Below are positions 1 to 8,671 of a DNA stretch of 64,000 nucleotides, one piece after another. The translations under genes and the position numbers were made by a program. Below the pieces are notes generated by a model. It was given only the letters and a program-made list of their open reading frames with translations. It did not search any database and had not been told where the DNA came from. The stretch comes from Marinibacterium anthonyi. Its GTDB lineage: Bacteria > Pseudomonadota > Alphaproteobacteria > Rhodobacterales > Rhodobacteraceae. The stretch covers positions 1-64,000 of the forward strand of contig CP031587.1 in the NCBI GenBank assembly GCA_003217735.2, in the 5' to 3' direction. Every line of letters starts with the position of its first letter. The stretch's first letter is position 1.

Positions 1-1185
1 ATGAAACATACTGGTTGGCGCAAGCCGACACCGGGTCTTGTTGCGGCACAAACGCATGCACAAGCCGGTGAAGGACTGGGTGTACCCAAAGGTCAGGCGA
101 TCGTCGCCGTCAAACGCGTCGGGCCATATATCGGGCTGAAGCCCGCGGACCTGGTGATGCTGGACATCCTGGGCGCATACACACGCCCGCAGGACTGGGA
201 CGCCGGACGACGCCCGGTGGTCTGGGCCTCGAATACCTGCCTGATGGAACGGACCGGGTTTTCCCTGTCGACCGTCAAACGGCACACCAGGCGACTGGCA
301 GAAGCCGGGGTCATCACCTTTGCCGACAGTCCCAATGGCAAGCGCTGGGGCTACAGGGACGGCGACGGGCACATCGTCGAGGCCTACGGGTTCGACCTGT
401 CGCCCATGGCCGCCCGCGCGCAGGAGTTCATGGCCCTGCACGCCGAGATGGAGGCACAGAGGGATCTATGCCGACGTCTGCGGCGTCAGATCACCATTGC
501 CCGCCGTACCATCCGGGCGGCGCTCGACACGACAGTGGGTGCGGCTGAAGACGACGTGCAGAACCAGTATGACGCCCTGATCCAGGACCTGCCCGGACGG
601 ACGGCGCCCGCCTCGCGGCTGGAACAGATCTTGCACGCGTTCAACGACCTGCGGGACAAGGTCCTTGGCGTCATCGGCGCGGCAGGGCAGGCCGCGCACA
701 ACTCGCGGACAAGCCATGAAAAAGCATCGGAATTGACCCCCAGAGAGGCCGAAACTGACACCCACATACAGGTTACAAATGACTCTCAATCAGTAAAAGA
801 AAGCGGCTGTGCACAAACGGCTGAACACCAACCCGACCGACAGGCAACGGCACTGTCCTTGAACACCATACTGGCCGCCAGTCCGGAATTCACCTCGTGG
901 TGCGAACATGTCGGCCGACCGCCAGAGTCATGGCCGGATCTGCTGAGAGCAGTGACAGATCTGGGACCCATGATCGGGATCAAGCAGACGCTGTGGAGCA
1001 AGACAGAAACACTCCTGGGCCAAAAGAAAGCCCTGGCAGCGCTGGTGCTTGTCTTCGAGAAGTATTGCCGGGGCGAAATCAGATCGCCGGGCGGCTACCT
1101 GCAGGGCATGATCCGCAAGGCCGGGGCAGGGGCCCTGAACCTGGATCGAAGCTATCATGGCCGACTGGTTCTCATGAATGCGTGA
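1..1185 (+). CDS. repC: Plasmid replication initiator RepC (repABC-type)
   Basis: Replication initiator that binds the origin lying inside its own gene on repABC plasmids (family knowledge). The 394-residue protein has the usual RepC length. Its N-terminal half carries a winged-helix region, visible around residues 75-120 (LMERTGFSLSTVKRHTRRLAEAG, wing beginning VITFADSPNG), and its C-terminal domain ends in a basic, Gly-rich tail. The window begins exactly at the ATG, so repA, repB and any antisense RNA would lie upstream, outside the window, and I cannot see the ribosome binding site. It marks the replicon as a plasmid or chromid. Low-GC bases cluster in the second half of the gene (see origin entry). 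Confidence 0.93.
   Translation: MKHTGWRKPTPGLVAAQTHAQAGEGLGVPKGQAIVAVKRVGPYIGLKPADLVMLDILGAYTRPQDWDAGRRPVVWASNTCLMERTGFSLSTVKRHTRRLAEAGVITFADSPNGKRWGYRDGDGHIVEAYGFDLSPMAARAQEFMALHAEMEAQRDLCRRLRRQITIARRTIRAALDTTVGAAEDDVQNQYDALIQDLPGRTAPASRLEQILHAFNDLRDKVLGVIGAAGQAAHNSRTSHEKASELTPREAETDTHIQVTNDSQSVKESGCAQTAEHQPDRQATALSLNTILAASPEFTSWCEHVGRPPESWPDLLRAVTDLGPMIGIKQTLWSKTETLLGQKKALAALVLVFEKYCRGEIRSPGGYLQGMIRKAGAGALNLDRSYHGRLVLMNA
700..850. other. Candidate replication origin (oriV) within repC
   Basis: A stretch of about 150 bases inside repC is clearly richer in A and T than its surroundings (runs such as catgaaaaagcat, acaggttacaaatgac and cagtaaaagaaag). In repABC plasmids the origin maps to an AT-rich segment within repC (family knowledge). 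The position is consistent with that, but no iterons or experimentally defined box are recognisable, so this is inference. Confidence 0.45.
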
Positions 1186-1249
1186 ATGCTGCCCACGCCG
1201 GGCCTTCCGTCACGAAGCGAAATTATCGGACGCAATTCGCCCCGACACT

Positions 1250-1292
1250 CGACGGCGCTTTGCAGTGGAAAATAGCGACCCAAGCGCCGTCG
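1250..1292. terminator. 11-bp inverted repeat downstream of repC
   Basis: CGACGGCGCTT at 1250-1260 is repeated as the exact reverse complement at 1282-1292, separated by 21 bases. It lies 65 bases after the repC stop codon. There is no T-run, so it could be a Rho-independent-like stem without tail, a boundary between repC and the leftward proW remnant, or a protein site. Role not determined. Confidence 0.4.
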
Positions 1293-1318
1293 TCGACATG
1301 CCCCGGCCAAATCCGTCC

Positions 1319-2079
1319 TCAGACCGGCCCCGACAATTCGGGGCGGGGACCCCGAACCGCGAGCGTGTCAATCCAGGCACGGACCAGCCGGTCGGAAACG
1401 ATGGCGATCACGGCGATCCCGATCCCGGCCAGCAGCCCCTGTCCGGCCAAAGCCTTCGACAGCGCCACATAAACTTCCTGTCCCAGACCCTGGGTGCCCA
1501 CCAGCGCGGCGATGGCCAACATCGCCAGGGCGAACATGATCGTCTGGTTGATCCCCAACGCCAGCACAGGCGGGGCCAGGGGCACGCGCACGTGGACCAG
1601 TTCCTGCCAGCGGGAGCAGCCCATCTGCCTGGCCGCCTCGACCACGTTGGGATCGACCCCGCGCAGCCCTTGTTCGGTATAGCGCATCGCCGGAACGATG
1701 GCGTAGATGATGATCGCCAGCAGGGCCGTGAACTCGCCCACCTGGAAGAACATCAGGAACGGGATCAGCAGCACGAATTGCGGCATCGTCTGCAACGTGT
1801 CCGCCAGCCCGCGCACCGCCTGGCTCAGTCCGTCGTAGCGGAAGGCGGCCAGCCCGATCAGCAGGCCAAGCCCCAGCGTGTTCAGCGCCTCGGTCCAGTA
1901 GCCCAGCACCACGTCGATCAGGCTGTCCAGCGGCAGGTGCAGGGCCGCTGGCGGGGTCTTCAGGCCCGGCAGCTTCACCGCCAGAACCGACGCCAGGGCC
2001 GCCATGACCAGCGCCACGTCCCAGATCAGGACGCCGGGGCGGGACGAGCGCGGTCCGTCCGGTCCATGGCCAGCGTCAT
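1319..2079 (-). pseudogene. Glycine betaine/choline-type ABC permease (ProW family), frameshifted
   Basis: The C-terminal part is a clear ProW-family inner-membrane permease module: QTMPQFVLLIPFLMFF, then an EAA-loop-like segment (VVEAARQMGCSRWQELVHVRVPLA) and the NQTIMFALAMLAIAALVG segment. The natural start appears to be the ATG at 2079, which overlaps the stop of the proV remnant (ATGA), but that frame closes at 2026 after 17 residues. The permease frame is resumed with a frame change near 2030-2045. About ten residues usually found before the conserved QTMP motif also look missing. An open frame continues upstream to 2197 but only through proV sequence. I read it as a decayed gene, once co-transcribed with proV for osmoprotectant uptake. 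Confidence 0.65.
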
Positions 2080-2460
2080 GCCCGCGCGCCCCGCGTGATG
2101 TCCTGCCCCACACCTTGTCCGGGCCGCCCGCCATGCAGGGCGGCGGCAAGGCCCGTCGCGGTGATCCGGCCCAGCGGACCCCGGCGACCGTCGACATTGA
2201 CCGGTCCGGCGGCCAGGTTGAACCGGCTCAGCACGTCTTCCAGCGATGTGCCGGCGGCGACGGATGGCGCGCTTTCGGCATGTCCGGCCTCCATCACGTG
2301 GGCGGCCGACAGCACCCGCGTGACCGGCACGTCCGCGGTGAATTCGGCCACGTAATCGTCCGCCGGGTTCAGCACCAGGTCGGTCAGGGTGCCGATCTGC
2401 ACGACCTGCCCGTCCTTCATGATGGCGATGCGGTCGGCGATCTTCCACGGCGCTTGCATG
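2076..2460 (-). pseudogene. 3' remnant of a ProV-type ABC ATPase
   Basis: Encodes only the last part of a ProV-like ATPase: ADRIAIMKDGQVVQIGT followed by LVLNPADDYVAEFTADV, which is the end of the nucleotide-binding domain leading into the regulatory C-terminal extension. Walker A, Walker B and the ABC signature are all absent. The homology stops near 2455, at the perfect palindrome at 2451-2472, beyond which the opposite strand resembles another gene. Translational overlap with proW (ATGA at 2079) is intact, showing the former operon order proV-proW. Confidence 0.7.
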
Positions 2461-2472
2461 ATCATGCAAGCG
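2451..2472. repeat. Perfect 22-bp palindrome, parS-like or recombination site
   Basis: Half-site CGCTTGCATGA at 2451-2461 is followed directly by its exact reverse complement at 2462-2472, with no spacer. It sits 1.27 kb downstream of repC and exactly at the junction between the proV and cobW remnants. RepABC plasmids carry palindromic centromere (parS) sites near the rep genes, in some cases downstream of repC (family knowledge), which makes a centromere one explanation. A recombination scar is the other. Confidence 0.5.
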
Positions 2473-2664
2473 GGGTCGAGACCATCAGCTTCGAGACCTG
2501 GGGCGAAGTCGGCCCCGACGAATTCATGCGCTGGATGCAGCAGGTGGTGGTGACACGGGGGCGGTCTCTGTTGCGGCCCGAGGCAAAGCCGCATGGTGCT
2601 GATCGGCCGCGACCTGGGCGCCGAGGCGTTGCGGAAAGGGTGGGAAAGCTGCCTGCGGCGGTGA
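2472..2664 (+). pseudogene. 3' remnant of a CobW/COG0523-family GTPase
   Basis: Two pieces in different frames resemble the C-terminal domain of CobW-family GTPases. The first is VETISFETWGEVGPDEFMRWMQ (from 2475), like the segment where these proteins read ...F-M-x-W-L-Q. The second begins at 2593 with VLIGRDLGAEALRKGWESCL and ends at the TGA at 2662-2664, matching the usual CobW end. The connecting LRxKG...RxxFQGVH segment is missing, and a frame change lies between. No GTP-binding domain is present. The match is from memory of the family. It is separate from the intact COG0523 gene at 4934-6016. Confidence 0.5.
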
Positions 2665-2791
2665 ACCGAACGGCGGCGGTCGCGTTGACACCACGGCTGG
2701 CGGTCGTTGCCCAACCGCGCTACCACCGGCCAGGACATTGACGGCGCTGTCCCGCACGCCCGGATCGCCGCCGCAACCAGGAGACGCCCCG

Positions 2792-3403
2792 ATGACCACC
2801 CGCAACCTGATCGCCATCCTGCGCGGCATCACGCCGCCCGAAGCCGAGGACATCGCCGGAACCCTTGTCGAATCCGGCATCACCCGGATCGAGGTGCCGC
2901 TGAATTCGCCCGAGCCGTTCGACAGCATCGCCACCATGATCCGCCTGTTCGGCGCCCGCGCCCAGATCGGCGCCGGCACGGTTCTTGACGTCGCGGATGT
3001 CGACCGGCTGGCCGGGCTTGGCGCGACGCTGGTCGTGTCGCCCAATTGCGATCCCGATGTCATCCGCGCCACCCGCGCCGCCGGGATGGAAAGCTGGCCC
3101 GGGGTTTTTTCGCCCACCGAATGCTTTGCCGCGCTGAAGGCGGGGGCGACCGGGCTCAAGATCTTCCCGGCCTCGCTGATGGGGCCCGCGGGCATCAAGG
3201 CGATCGGCGCGGTGCTTCCCATCGGCACCGAAGTCTTTGCGGTGGGCGGTGTCGATGCGCCCGATTTCGCGGGCTACGCCGCGGCGGGGATCACCGGGTT
3301 CGGGTTGGGATCGTCGCTGTACAAGCCGGGCAAGGCCGTGTCCGACGTACGCGAGGCCGCGCTGGCGGCTGTCGCGGCCTATGACGCGCTGGCGGTGGGT
3401 TAA
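2792..3403 (+). CDS. dgoA: 2-dehydro-3-deoxy-6-phosphogalactonate aldolase
   Basis: Class I aldolase of the KDPG/KDPGal family, 203 residues, which cleaves KDPGal (or KDPG) to pyruvate and glyceraldehyde 3-phosphate in the De Ley-Doudoroff branch. Visible marks are ILRGITPPEA near the N-terminus, the catalytic Glu in ITRIEVPLNSP, IGAGTV, and the Schiff-base Lys segment GATGLKIFPAS. The start is the ATG at 2792, with AGGAG at 2779-2783; an open frame runs upstream to 2738 without a ribosome site. No galactonokinase (dgoK) or dehydratase is beside it, so it appears orphaned from its pathway by the rearranged DNA to its left. Its stop codon overlaps the stop of the convergent nicO gene (TTAA at 3400-3403). 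Confidence 0.87.
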   Translation: MTTRNLIAILRGITPPEAEDIAGTLVESGITRIEVPLNSPEPFDSIATMIRLFGARAQIGAGTVLDVADVDRLAGLGATLVVSPNCDPDVIRATRAAGMESWPGVFSPTECFAALKAGATGLKIFPASLMGPAGIKAIGAVLPIGTEVFAVGGVDAPDFAGYAAAGITGFGLGSSLYKPGKAVSDVREAALAAVAAYDALAVG

Positions 3404-4290
3404 CGCAGCGCGTAGCTCAGCAGCACGGCGCTGGTCCAGGTGATCAGGATGCCGGCCAGAACCTGGATCGCGGGGATCGCCAGCACCGCCACCCGCGACC
3501 GGTCGGCCGAGGCAAAGGCCGCGCCGCGTGCGGCGATGCTGGACACGGCGACCAGGCCGGTCAGCGCCGCCGTGCCCATCCCCATGACCACGACCGCCAC
3601 CGCGCCGGCCAGCCGGATATGCATCTGCCAGGCGATCACCAGCAGGAAGATCGCACCGGTGCAGGGCCGCATGGCGATGCTGAGGATCAGCGCGGCGGTC
3701 TCGCGCAGCGATCCCAGCGCCGCGACCTCTTGGACCGATGGGCCGTGGGAATGGCCGCAGCACTCGCAATGGCCGCCATGATGCGTGTGTCCCATAAGTG
3801 GGACAATCTTCCGCGCTCCTCGCCATGCCAGAACCACGCCGACCGATCCGATGGCGATATAGCTGGCCGGCGCCAGGTAGTCTTCGGCCAGGGCGGTCAT
3901 CCGGCGGGCGGATCCTTCGATCAGGAAGAAGCCGCCATAGACCAGCACGATGGCCCAGAGCGATTGCGCGAGGCTTGACGCCGCCGCCACGCCCAGAAGG
4001 CGCGTGAGAGATACCGAGGATCCCAGTCCGACACCGCCGATCAGGTATTTGCCGTGGCCCGGCCCGACCGCGTGGACAAATCCATAGGCCCCGGCCGCCC
4101 CCAGCAGCGCGGCCCAGGCGCCCGGCGTGCCCATCCGCAGCGCGCGCACGGCAGAGGCCATGTCGTTCTGGAACCCGCGCTGGTAATGCGCCGCCCAGGC
4201 GGCCATGGCGTTGACGTCCGACGCCCACCACAGCGCGGCCAGCAGCAGCACCGCCGTCAGGGCAAAGAAAACGACGTGGATCACTCGCAC
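3400..4290 (-). CDS. NicO/RcnA-family nickel/cobalt-type transporter
   Basis: Integral membrane protein of 296 residues in the NicO (RcnA-like) family. About six hydrophobic segments are visible, including the family motif HAVGPGHGKYLIGG (residues about 73-86) and the second signature RPCTGAIFLLVIAW. A His/Cys-rich cytoplasmic loop near residues 165-182 (HTHHGGHCECCGHSHG) would bind metal. It is the last gene of the leftward Zur-like operon and overlaps the DUF1007 gene by 10 bases. In this setting it is likely to move Zn, Ni or Co across the inner membrane; direction and metal cannot be read from the sequence. An inverted repeat TGTCCCA-N4-TGGGACA lies inside the gene at 3788-3805. Confidence 0.85.
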   Translation of the reverse strand: MRVIHVVFFALTAVLLLAALWWASDVNAMAAWAAHYQRGFQNDMASAVRALRMGTPGAWAALLGAAGAYGFVHAVGPGHGKYLIGGVGLGSSVSLTRLLGVAAASSLAQSLWAIVLVYGGFFLIEGSARRMTALAEDYLAPASYIAIGSVGVVLAWRGARKIVPLMGHTHHGGHCECCGHSHGPSVQEVAALGSLRETAALILSIAMRPCTGAIFLLVIAWQMHIRLAGAVAVVVMGMGTAALTGLVAVSSIAARGAAFASADRSRVAVLAIPAIQVLAGILITWTSAVLLSYALR

Positions 4291-4937
4291 GATATGGCGA
4301 TCCTGTCGGCGAACAACGCGCCGACGTCGTCGATCGAAGGCGTTTCCTCGCGTCCGAGCGTGGCCAGCGTCTTCTGGACCCCGGCCAGCTGGGTGTCGGC
4401 GTCGAACGGGGTGACATGCGTGGTGCAGTCGCCGCTGCCGCCGACAACGTCAGGGGGATGGGTGGCCGCGAAGGCGTAGAAATAGGTGGATTCGTAGAAC
4501 GCGACCTCGGCCGCGCTGCCCGAAAGGTCGACGGGCCGCGCCAGGTCGCGGCGGAAGGTGACCAGCAGGCGGTCTTCGACCAGCCTGGCCCGAAGCCCCT
4601 TGGGGCGCGACAGGTCGATGTTCTGCCCGGCGACCTTCAGATGGGACGCCCCCTTGAAGTCGGGCGCCCAGGCGTTTTCCTCGGCCTCGATCTTTGCGCG
4701 GTCCTCGTCCGAAAGGGTCCAGTCGTCGTCCGGCACGATGTCGAGCGACGACAGGATGTAGAGCGTCTCGAATGCATCGTAGAGCCAGGTGACGTTCAGC
4801 GCCTCGAGCGTGCGGCCTTCGCCAAAGACGAAATCGACGCCGCCGTCGATGAAGACATGCGGATGCGCATGCGCCGGTGCGGCGAGGGTCGTCACCGCAA
4901 GGGCAAGGACGGCCAGCGCGCCGCGCACGGGTGTCAT
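4281..4937 (-). CDS. DUF1007 family periplasmic protein
   Basis: 218 residues with a clear N-terminal signal peptide ending near [17 protein letters not shown]; the mature N-terminus HAHPHVF is the hallmark of DUF1007 (COG3683) and a likely metal ligand. Two Cys residues occur near the C-terminus (GDCTTHV and AISCE), possibly a disulfide. DUF1007 proteins commonly sit next to NicO transporters, as here, and are thought to help hand metal to or from the transporter in the periplasm (family knowledge; function not established). It starts with an ATG overlapping the stop of the COG0523 gene (ATGA) and overlaps nicO by 10 bases, so the three are translated together. Confidence 0.85.
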   Translation of the reverse strand: MTPVRGALAVLALAVTTLAAPAHAHPHVFIDGGVDFVFGEGRTLEALNVTWLYDAFETLYILSSLDIVPDDDWTLSDEDRAKIEAEENAWAPDFKGASHLKVAGQNIDLSRPKGLRARLVEDRLLVTFRRDLARPVDLSGSAAEVAFYESTYFYAFAATHPPDVVGGSGDCTTHVTPFDADTQLAGVQKTLATLGREETPSIDDVGALFADRIAISCE

Positions 4938-6016
4938 GTGGCGATGGCCTGGTTCAGTTCGGGCGCCAGTTCGGGCGCCAGATTGGTTGTGGGGTCGAAG
5001 CGGCGAAGCTGGGGCAGGAAGCGGGTCAGCATGTCGGGCGCGGCCTTGCGGCCGGGGCCGCTGACGATCAGGACGATGCGGGTGGCGTCGATGCCTTCGG
5101 GCCAGCCGGGCAACAGGCGCGGCGGGCTGGCGATCTGGCCGACCACGTGCACGATCAGCGGCCGGTCGGCGGGGTCCGGCAATTGCACGAGGCCCTTCAT
5201 GCGCAACAGGTCCGGGCCGAAGGATTTCTGCAGCGCCGCGATGGCCTGTTCCAGCGTCCAGGGATCGATCGGGGCGGTGGCCGTGAAACAGAAGGCCGAG
5301 GCGGTGTCGCCGTGGTGGTTGGGGTCGTGAGCATGATGATGGTCATGAGGACCGCCGGCGTCGAACTGCAGCCAGCGGCGCACGTCGGGCGGCTTGCCCG
5401 ACGGATCGAATGCGGCGAGCGAAAAGACGTCTTCGGGCGTGGTGTCACCGGCCAGGACGTGGCGGGCGTTGGGGTTCAGGCGGCGCAGCGTGTCCTGCAA
5501 CGCGGCCAGGTCCCGGGCATCGGCGGCCAGGTCGGTCTTGGTCACCGCGACCAGGTCGGCGACGGCGGCCTGGCGCTGCGCCTCGGGGAAGCGGTCGATG
5601 GACTGCGCGCCGTTCACCGCGTCGACCAGGGTCACCACCCCGTTCAGCGCGAACAGGTCCAGCACGTAGTCGTTGGCCATGAAGGCCTGCAGCACCGGCG
5701 CCGGATCGGCGAGCCCGGTGGTTTCGATCACCACGCGGCGAAAGGCGGGGCCGACGCCGCGGTTGGCCGCGTCCAGCAGGCGCATCAGGGTCAGGCGCAC
5801 ATCGCCCGAGACCGTGCAGCACAGGCACCCGGTCGACATGGCAAAGGCGCGTTCGTCGCCGCCCTCGATCAGGGCGCCGTCGATGCCGGCCTCGCCGAAT
5901 TCGTTGACGATGACGGCGGTGTCGCCAAAGCCGGGCCGGGCCATCAGCCGGTTCAGGAAGGTCGTCTTTCCCGCGCCCAGAAAGCCCGTCAGGATTGTCA
6001 CCGGAATACGTGTCAC
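4934..6016 (-). CDS. COG0523/CobW-family GTP-binding metallochaperone
   Basis: G3E-family P-loop GTPase, 360 residues. The Walker A motif GFLGAGKT is at residues 11-18, the metal-binding GCLCCT motif at about 64-69, the Walker B-like ETTGLADP near 98, and TKTDL as the guanine-specificity motif. A His-rich insert ([14 protein letters not shown]) lies before the CobW C-terminal domain. The start is the GTG at 6016 with GAGGGAG at 6022-6028. Being in a Zur-boxed operon with a zinc-type ABC importer, it probably delivers zinc to client proteins under starvation. It is shared by overlap with DUF1007. A 12-bp unit is duplicated at 4956-4979, giving LAPELAPEL near the C-terminus. Confidence 0.88.
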   Translation of the reverse strand: MTRIPVTILTGFLGAGKTTFLNRLMARPGFGDTAVIVNEFGEAGIDGALIEGGDERAFAMSTGCLCCTVSGDVRLTLMRLLDAANRGVGPAFRRVVIETTGLADPAPVLQAFMANDYVLDLFALNGVVTLVDAVNGAQSIDRFPEAQRQAAVADLVAVTKTDLAADARDLAALQDTLRRLNPNARHVLAGDTTPEDVFSLAAFDPSGKPPDVRRWLQFDAGGPHDHHHAHDPNHHGDTASAFCFTATAPIDPWTLEQAIAALQKSFGPDLLRMKGLVQLPDPADRPLIVHVVGQIASPPRLLPGWPEGIDATRIVLIVSGPGRKAAPDMLTRFLPQLRRFDPTTNLAPELAPELNQAIAT

Positions 6017-6086
6017 GATCTGAACTCCCTCGTCTGGGTCGCACTCTGGCCGTCATGACGGCCCGGGCGCCTGATACTGGTCACGC

Positions 6087-7049
6087 TTACGACTGCAGGG
6101 CCCGGGCCAGCGTTGCCGCGTTATAGCCCATCATGTCGAGGTAGGTAGAGGCGGGGCCATGCTCGCCGGAAAGTGAATCGGAATAGAGGGTTCCGCCGAT
6201 CGTCGTGCCGGTTTCCAAGGCGATCTGGTCCAGCAGGCGCGTGTCGGTGATGTTTTCGACGAAGATCGCGGCGATATTGTTGTCGCGGATCTGGGTGATC
6301 ATGTGCGCGACGTCCTGGGCCGACGGTTCGGATTCGGTGGACATGCCCTGTGGCGCCAGGAAGGTCAGCCCGTATGCCTGCGCGAAATAGCCGAAGGCGT
6401 CGTGCGAGGTGACGATGGTGCGCCGGTTCTCGGGCAGGCTGGCGACCAGGTCGTGGATATGGGCATCCAGGTCCTTCAGCCTGGCCACGTATTCGGCGCG
6501 GTTCATATAGTAGACGGTAGCGTTTTCCGGGTCGGCCTGGGCCAGGGCCGCGGTGATGTTGTCGACATAGACCAGCGCGTTGGCGATGCTTTGCCAGGCG
6601 TGGGGGTCGACGCCCGCGTGGTGGTGATGGCCGTTCTCTTCGGCGTGGTCGTCGTGATCGTCTTTCCCGTGTTCACGTTCGCCGCCGGGGTCGAATGCGA
6701 TGGGGTCGACCCCCCGGGTCGACACGACCTGCGTGCCGTCAAAGCCCGACGCGTCGATCAGCCGGTCGATCCAGCCTTCGAACTGCAGCCCGTTGACAAA
6801 GAGGATGTCCGCCGCGCTGACCGCGCGGGCGTCGGCCGGGGTGGGTTGGTAGACATGGGCGTCGCCATCGGGCCCGACCAGCGTGGTGACCGCGACATGA
6901 TCGCCGCCGATGGTCTTCACCATGTCGCCCAGGATCGAGAAGGTGGCGACCACGGGCATCGGGGTGTCGGCCCGGGCGGCGGCGGGCATCGCCAGCGTCA
7001 GGGCCACAAGGGCCGTGGCGGCGTGCAAAAGCGTTCTGCGGGTGGTCAT
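6087..7049 (-). CDS. Zinc/manganese-type ABC transporter substrate-binding protein
   Basis: Periplasmic cluster A-I metal-binding protein, 320 residues, with a signal peptide ending near AAARADTP. Metal-ligand positions are seen in DAHVYQPTPAD, in DPHAWQSIANA, in TSHDAFGYFAQAYG and in TGGTLYSDSLS. The His/Asp-rich loop (EHGKDDHDDHAEENGHHHHAG, residues about 125-145) is typical of zinc-specific members such as ZnuA or AztC. The start is the ATG at 7049, with AGGA 10 bases upstream. It lies 12 bases downstream of the permease gene. The order ATPase-permease-binding protein resembles the azt/znu systems of Paracoccus, but no aztD-like chaperone is present. Confidence 0.88.
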   Translation of the reverse strand: MTTRRTLLHAATALVALTLAMPAAARADTPMPVVATFSILGDMVKTIGGDHVAVTTLVGPDGDAHVYQPTPADARAVSAADILFVNGLQFEGWIDRLIDASGFDGTQVVSTRGVDPIAFDPGGEREHGKDDHDDHAEENGHHHHAGVDPHAWQSIANALVYVDNITAALAQADPENATVYYMNRAEYVARLKDLDAHIHDLVASLPENRRTIVTSHDAFGYFAQAYGLTFLAPQGMSTESEPSAQDVAHMITQIRDNNIAAIFVENITDTRLLDQIALETGTTIGGTLYSDSLSGEHGPASTYLDMMGYNAATLARALQS

Positions 7050-7061
7050 GGATATGTCCTT

Positions 7062-7931
7062 TCAGGCTTCGTAATGACGGCGCGGCAGGACCCGCGCGAC
7101 CAGCCCGCCCACCGGGCCGAACACCAGCGACAGGGCATAGGCCAGCCCCGCGACAAGGATGATCGCCGGGCCGGAGGGCAGGCTGTAATGGAAGGAAAGC
7201 AGGAGGCCGCAGAGGCTGGCGAACATGGCGACCAGCACGGCGACAGCGATCAGCCCGCCGATGCTGGCGGCCCAGAACCGCGCCGCAGCAGCCGGCAGGA
7301 TCATGATGCCCACCGCCATCAGCGTGCCAAGCGCGTGGAAGCCGCCGACAAGGTTCAGAACGACCAGCGACAGGAAGGCGAAATGGGTCACCGCGCTCAG
7401 CCGGCTGACAGAGCGCAGGAAATGCGGATCGGCGCATTCCAGAACCAGCGGGCGGAACAGCAGCGCCAGCGTCAGCAGCGACAGGCTGGCGATCGAGCAG
7501 AGCAGCGTCAGCGCGGCGTTGTCCAGCGCCAGGACGGTGCCGAACAGCACGTGCATCAGGTCCACATTGCTGCCCCGGGTCGACACGATCAGCACGCCAA
7601 GCGCCAGCGAGATCAGGTAGAAGGCGGCCAGGCTCGCGTCTTCGCGCAATGCCGTGACGCGGGTGACGAAGCCCGACAGAAGCGCCACGGCCATGCCCGC
7701 GATCAGCCCGCCGATGGTCATCGCCCCCAGCGACAGGCCGGCCACCAGGTAGCCGACGGCGGCGCCCGGCAGGATCGCGTGGGCCATGGCGTCGCCCGTC
7801 AGGCTCATCCGGCGCAGCATCAGGAAGACCCCCACCGGTGTCGCGCCGACCGAGATCGCGAGGCAGCCCAGCAGCGCCCGGCGCATGAAGCCGAAATCGG
7901 CGAAGGGCTGGATTATGTCGTGCCAGATCAT
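7062..7931 (-). CDS. Metal ABC transporter permease (ZnuB/AztB-like)
   Basis: Inner-membrane permease of 289 residues with about eight hydrophobic helices. The family segment RRMSLTGDAMAHAILPGAAVGYLVAG near residues 40-65 and LGTLMAVGIMILPAAAARFWA near the C-terminal half are characteristic of the zinc/manganese ABC-3 family. The start is the ATG at 7931, overlapping the ATPase stop (ATGA); the longer open frame to 8384 is only a shadow of the ATPase gene. It pairs with the ATPase and binding protein to import divalent metal. Confidence 0.9.
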   Translation of the reverse strand: MIWHDIIQPFADFGFMRRALLGCLAISVGATPVGVFLMLRRMSLTGDAMAHAILPGAAVGYLVAGLSLGAMTIGGLIAGMAVALLSGFVTRVTALREDASLAAFYLISLALGVLIVSTRGSNVDLMHVLFGTVLALDNAALTLLCSIASLSLLTLALLFRPLVLECADPHFLRSVSRLSAVTHFAFLSLVVLNLVGGFHALGTLMAVGIMILPAAAARFWAASIGGLIAVAVLVAMFASLCGLLLSFHYSLPSGPAIILVAGLAYALSLVFGPVGGLVARVLPRRHYEA

Positions 7932-8671
7932 GCCGCGGTCCTGCGGCAGGGCGGGGCGTGTGGATCGGGCGCTTCGGCCATGGCGCGGGCGCGCATCCGG
8001 TTCTCGGCGGTCAGCACCTTGGCCGTGGGGCCATGGGCGACCAGTTCGCGGGCCAGCAGCAGGGTGTCGGGGAAGTGGGCGCGCACGGTGTCGACATCGT
8101 GCAGCACGGCCAGGACGGTGCGCCCCTCGCCATGCCAGCGGCGGACGATGACCAGCAGGTCGGCCATGGTGCGGGCGTCGATGGCGGTGAACGGTTCGTC
8201 CAGCAGCACCAGCCGGGCATCCTGCAGCAGCAGCCGCGCAAACAGCGCGCGCTGCATCTGCCCGCCCGACAGCGCGCCGATGGGCCGCGTGTCGAACCCG
8301 TCCAGCCCCACGGCCGCGATCGCCTTTGTGATGCGCCGGCGATGGTTGGACCGCAGCCGCCCGAAGGCGCCGGTTTCGCGCCACAGGCCCATCGCCACGA
8401 GGTCCAGAACCGACAGCGGGAAGGACCGGTCGATGTCGGATTGCTGCGGCAGGTACGCGATGTCATCGCGCGCGACGTTGCGCAGCAGGACCTTGCCTTC
8501 AAGCGGGGCAAGCGTGCCCATGACGCCCTTCAGCAACGTCGATTTCCCCGCGCCGTTCGGCCCGACGATGGCCGTCAGGCTGCCGCCGAGGATCTGCGTG
8601 TCCAGGTGGTGCACGGCCGGGTGCCGGTCATAGCCCAGGGACAGGTTCTGAAACGACAGCACGCAGGTCAC
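7928..8671 (-). CDS. Metal ABC transporter ATP-binding protein (ZnuC/AztA-like)
   Basis: ABC ATPase of 247 residues: Walker A GPNGAGKST, Q-loop YLPQQSDID, signature LSGGQMQRALFARLL, Walker B LVLLDEPFTAID, and a switch His in VLHDVDT. I chose the GTG at 8671 because it overlaps the TGA of the preceding small gene (GTGA), giving translational coupling. The open frame continues upstream to 8833 without conserved residues. The extended C-terminal tail (RMRARAMAEAPDPHAPPC) is not part of the core fold. Confidence 0.9.
   Translation of the reverse strand: MTCVLSFQNLSLGYDRHPAVHHLDTQILGGSLTAIVGPNGAGKSTLLKGVMGTLAPLEGKVLLRNVARDDIAYLPQQSDIDRSFPLSVLDLVAMGLWRETGAFGRLRSNHRRRITKAIAAVGLDGFDTRPIGALSGGQMQRALFARLLLQDARLVLLDEPFTAIDARTMADLLVIVRRWHGEGRTVLAVLHDVDTVRAHFPDTLLLARELVAHGPTAKVLTAENRMRARAMAEAPDPHAPPCRRTAA

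Noticed and set aside
1319-2197. The 292-residue frame taken as an intact permease gene
   Set aside because: Its first 50 residues are proV sequence read in another frame, the real start at 2079 leads to a stop, and part of the family core is missing.
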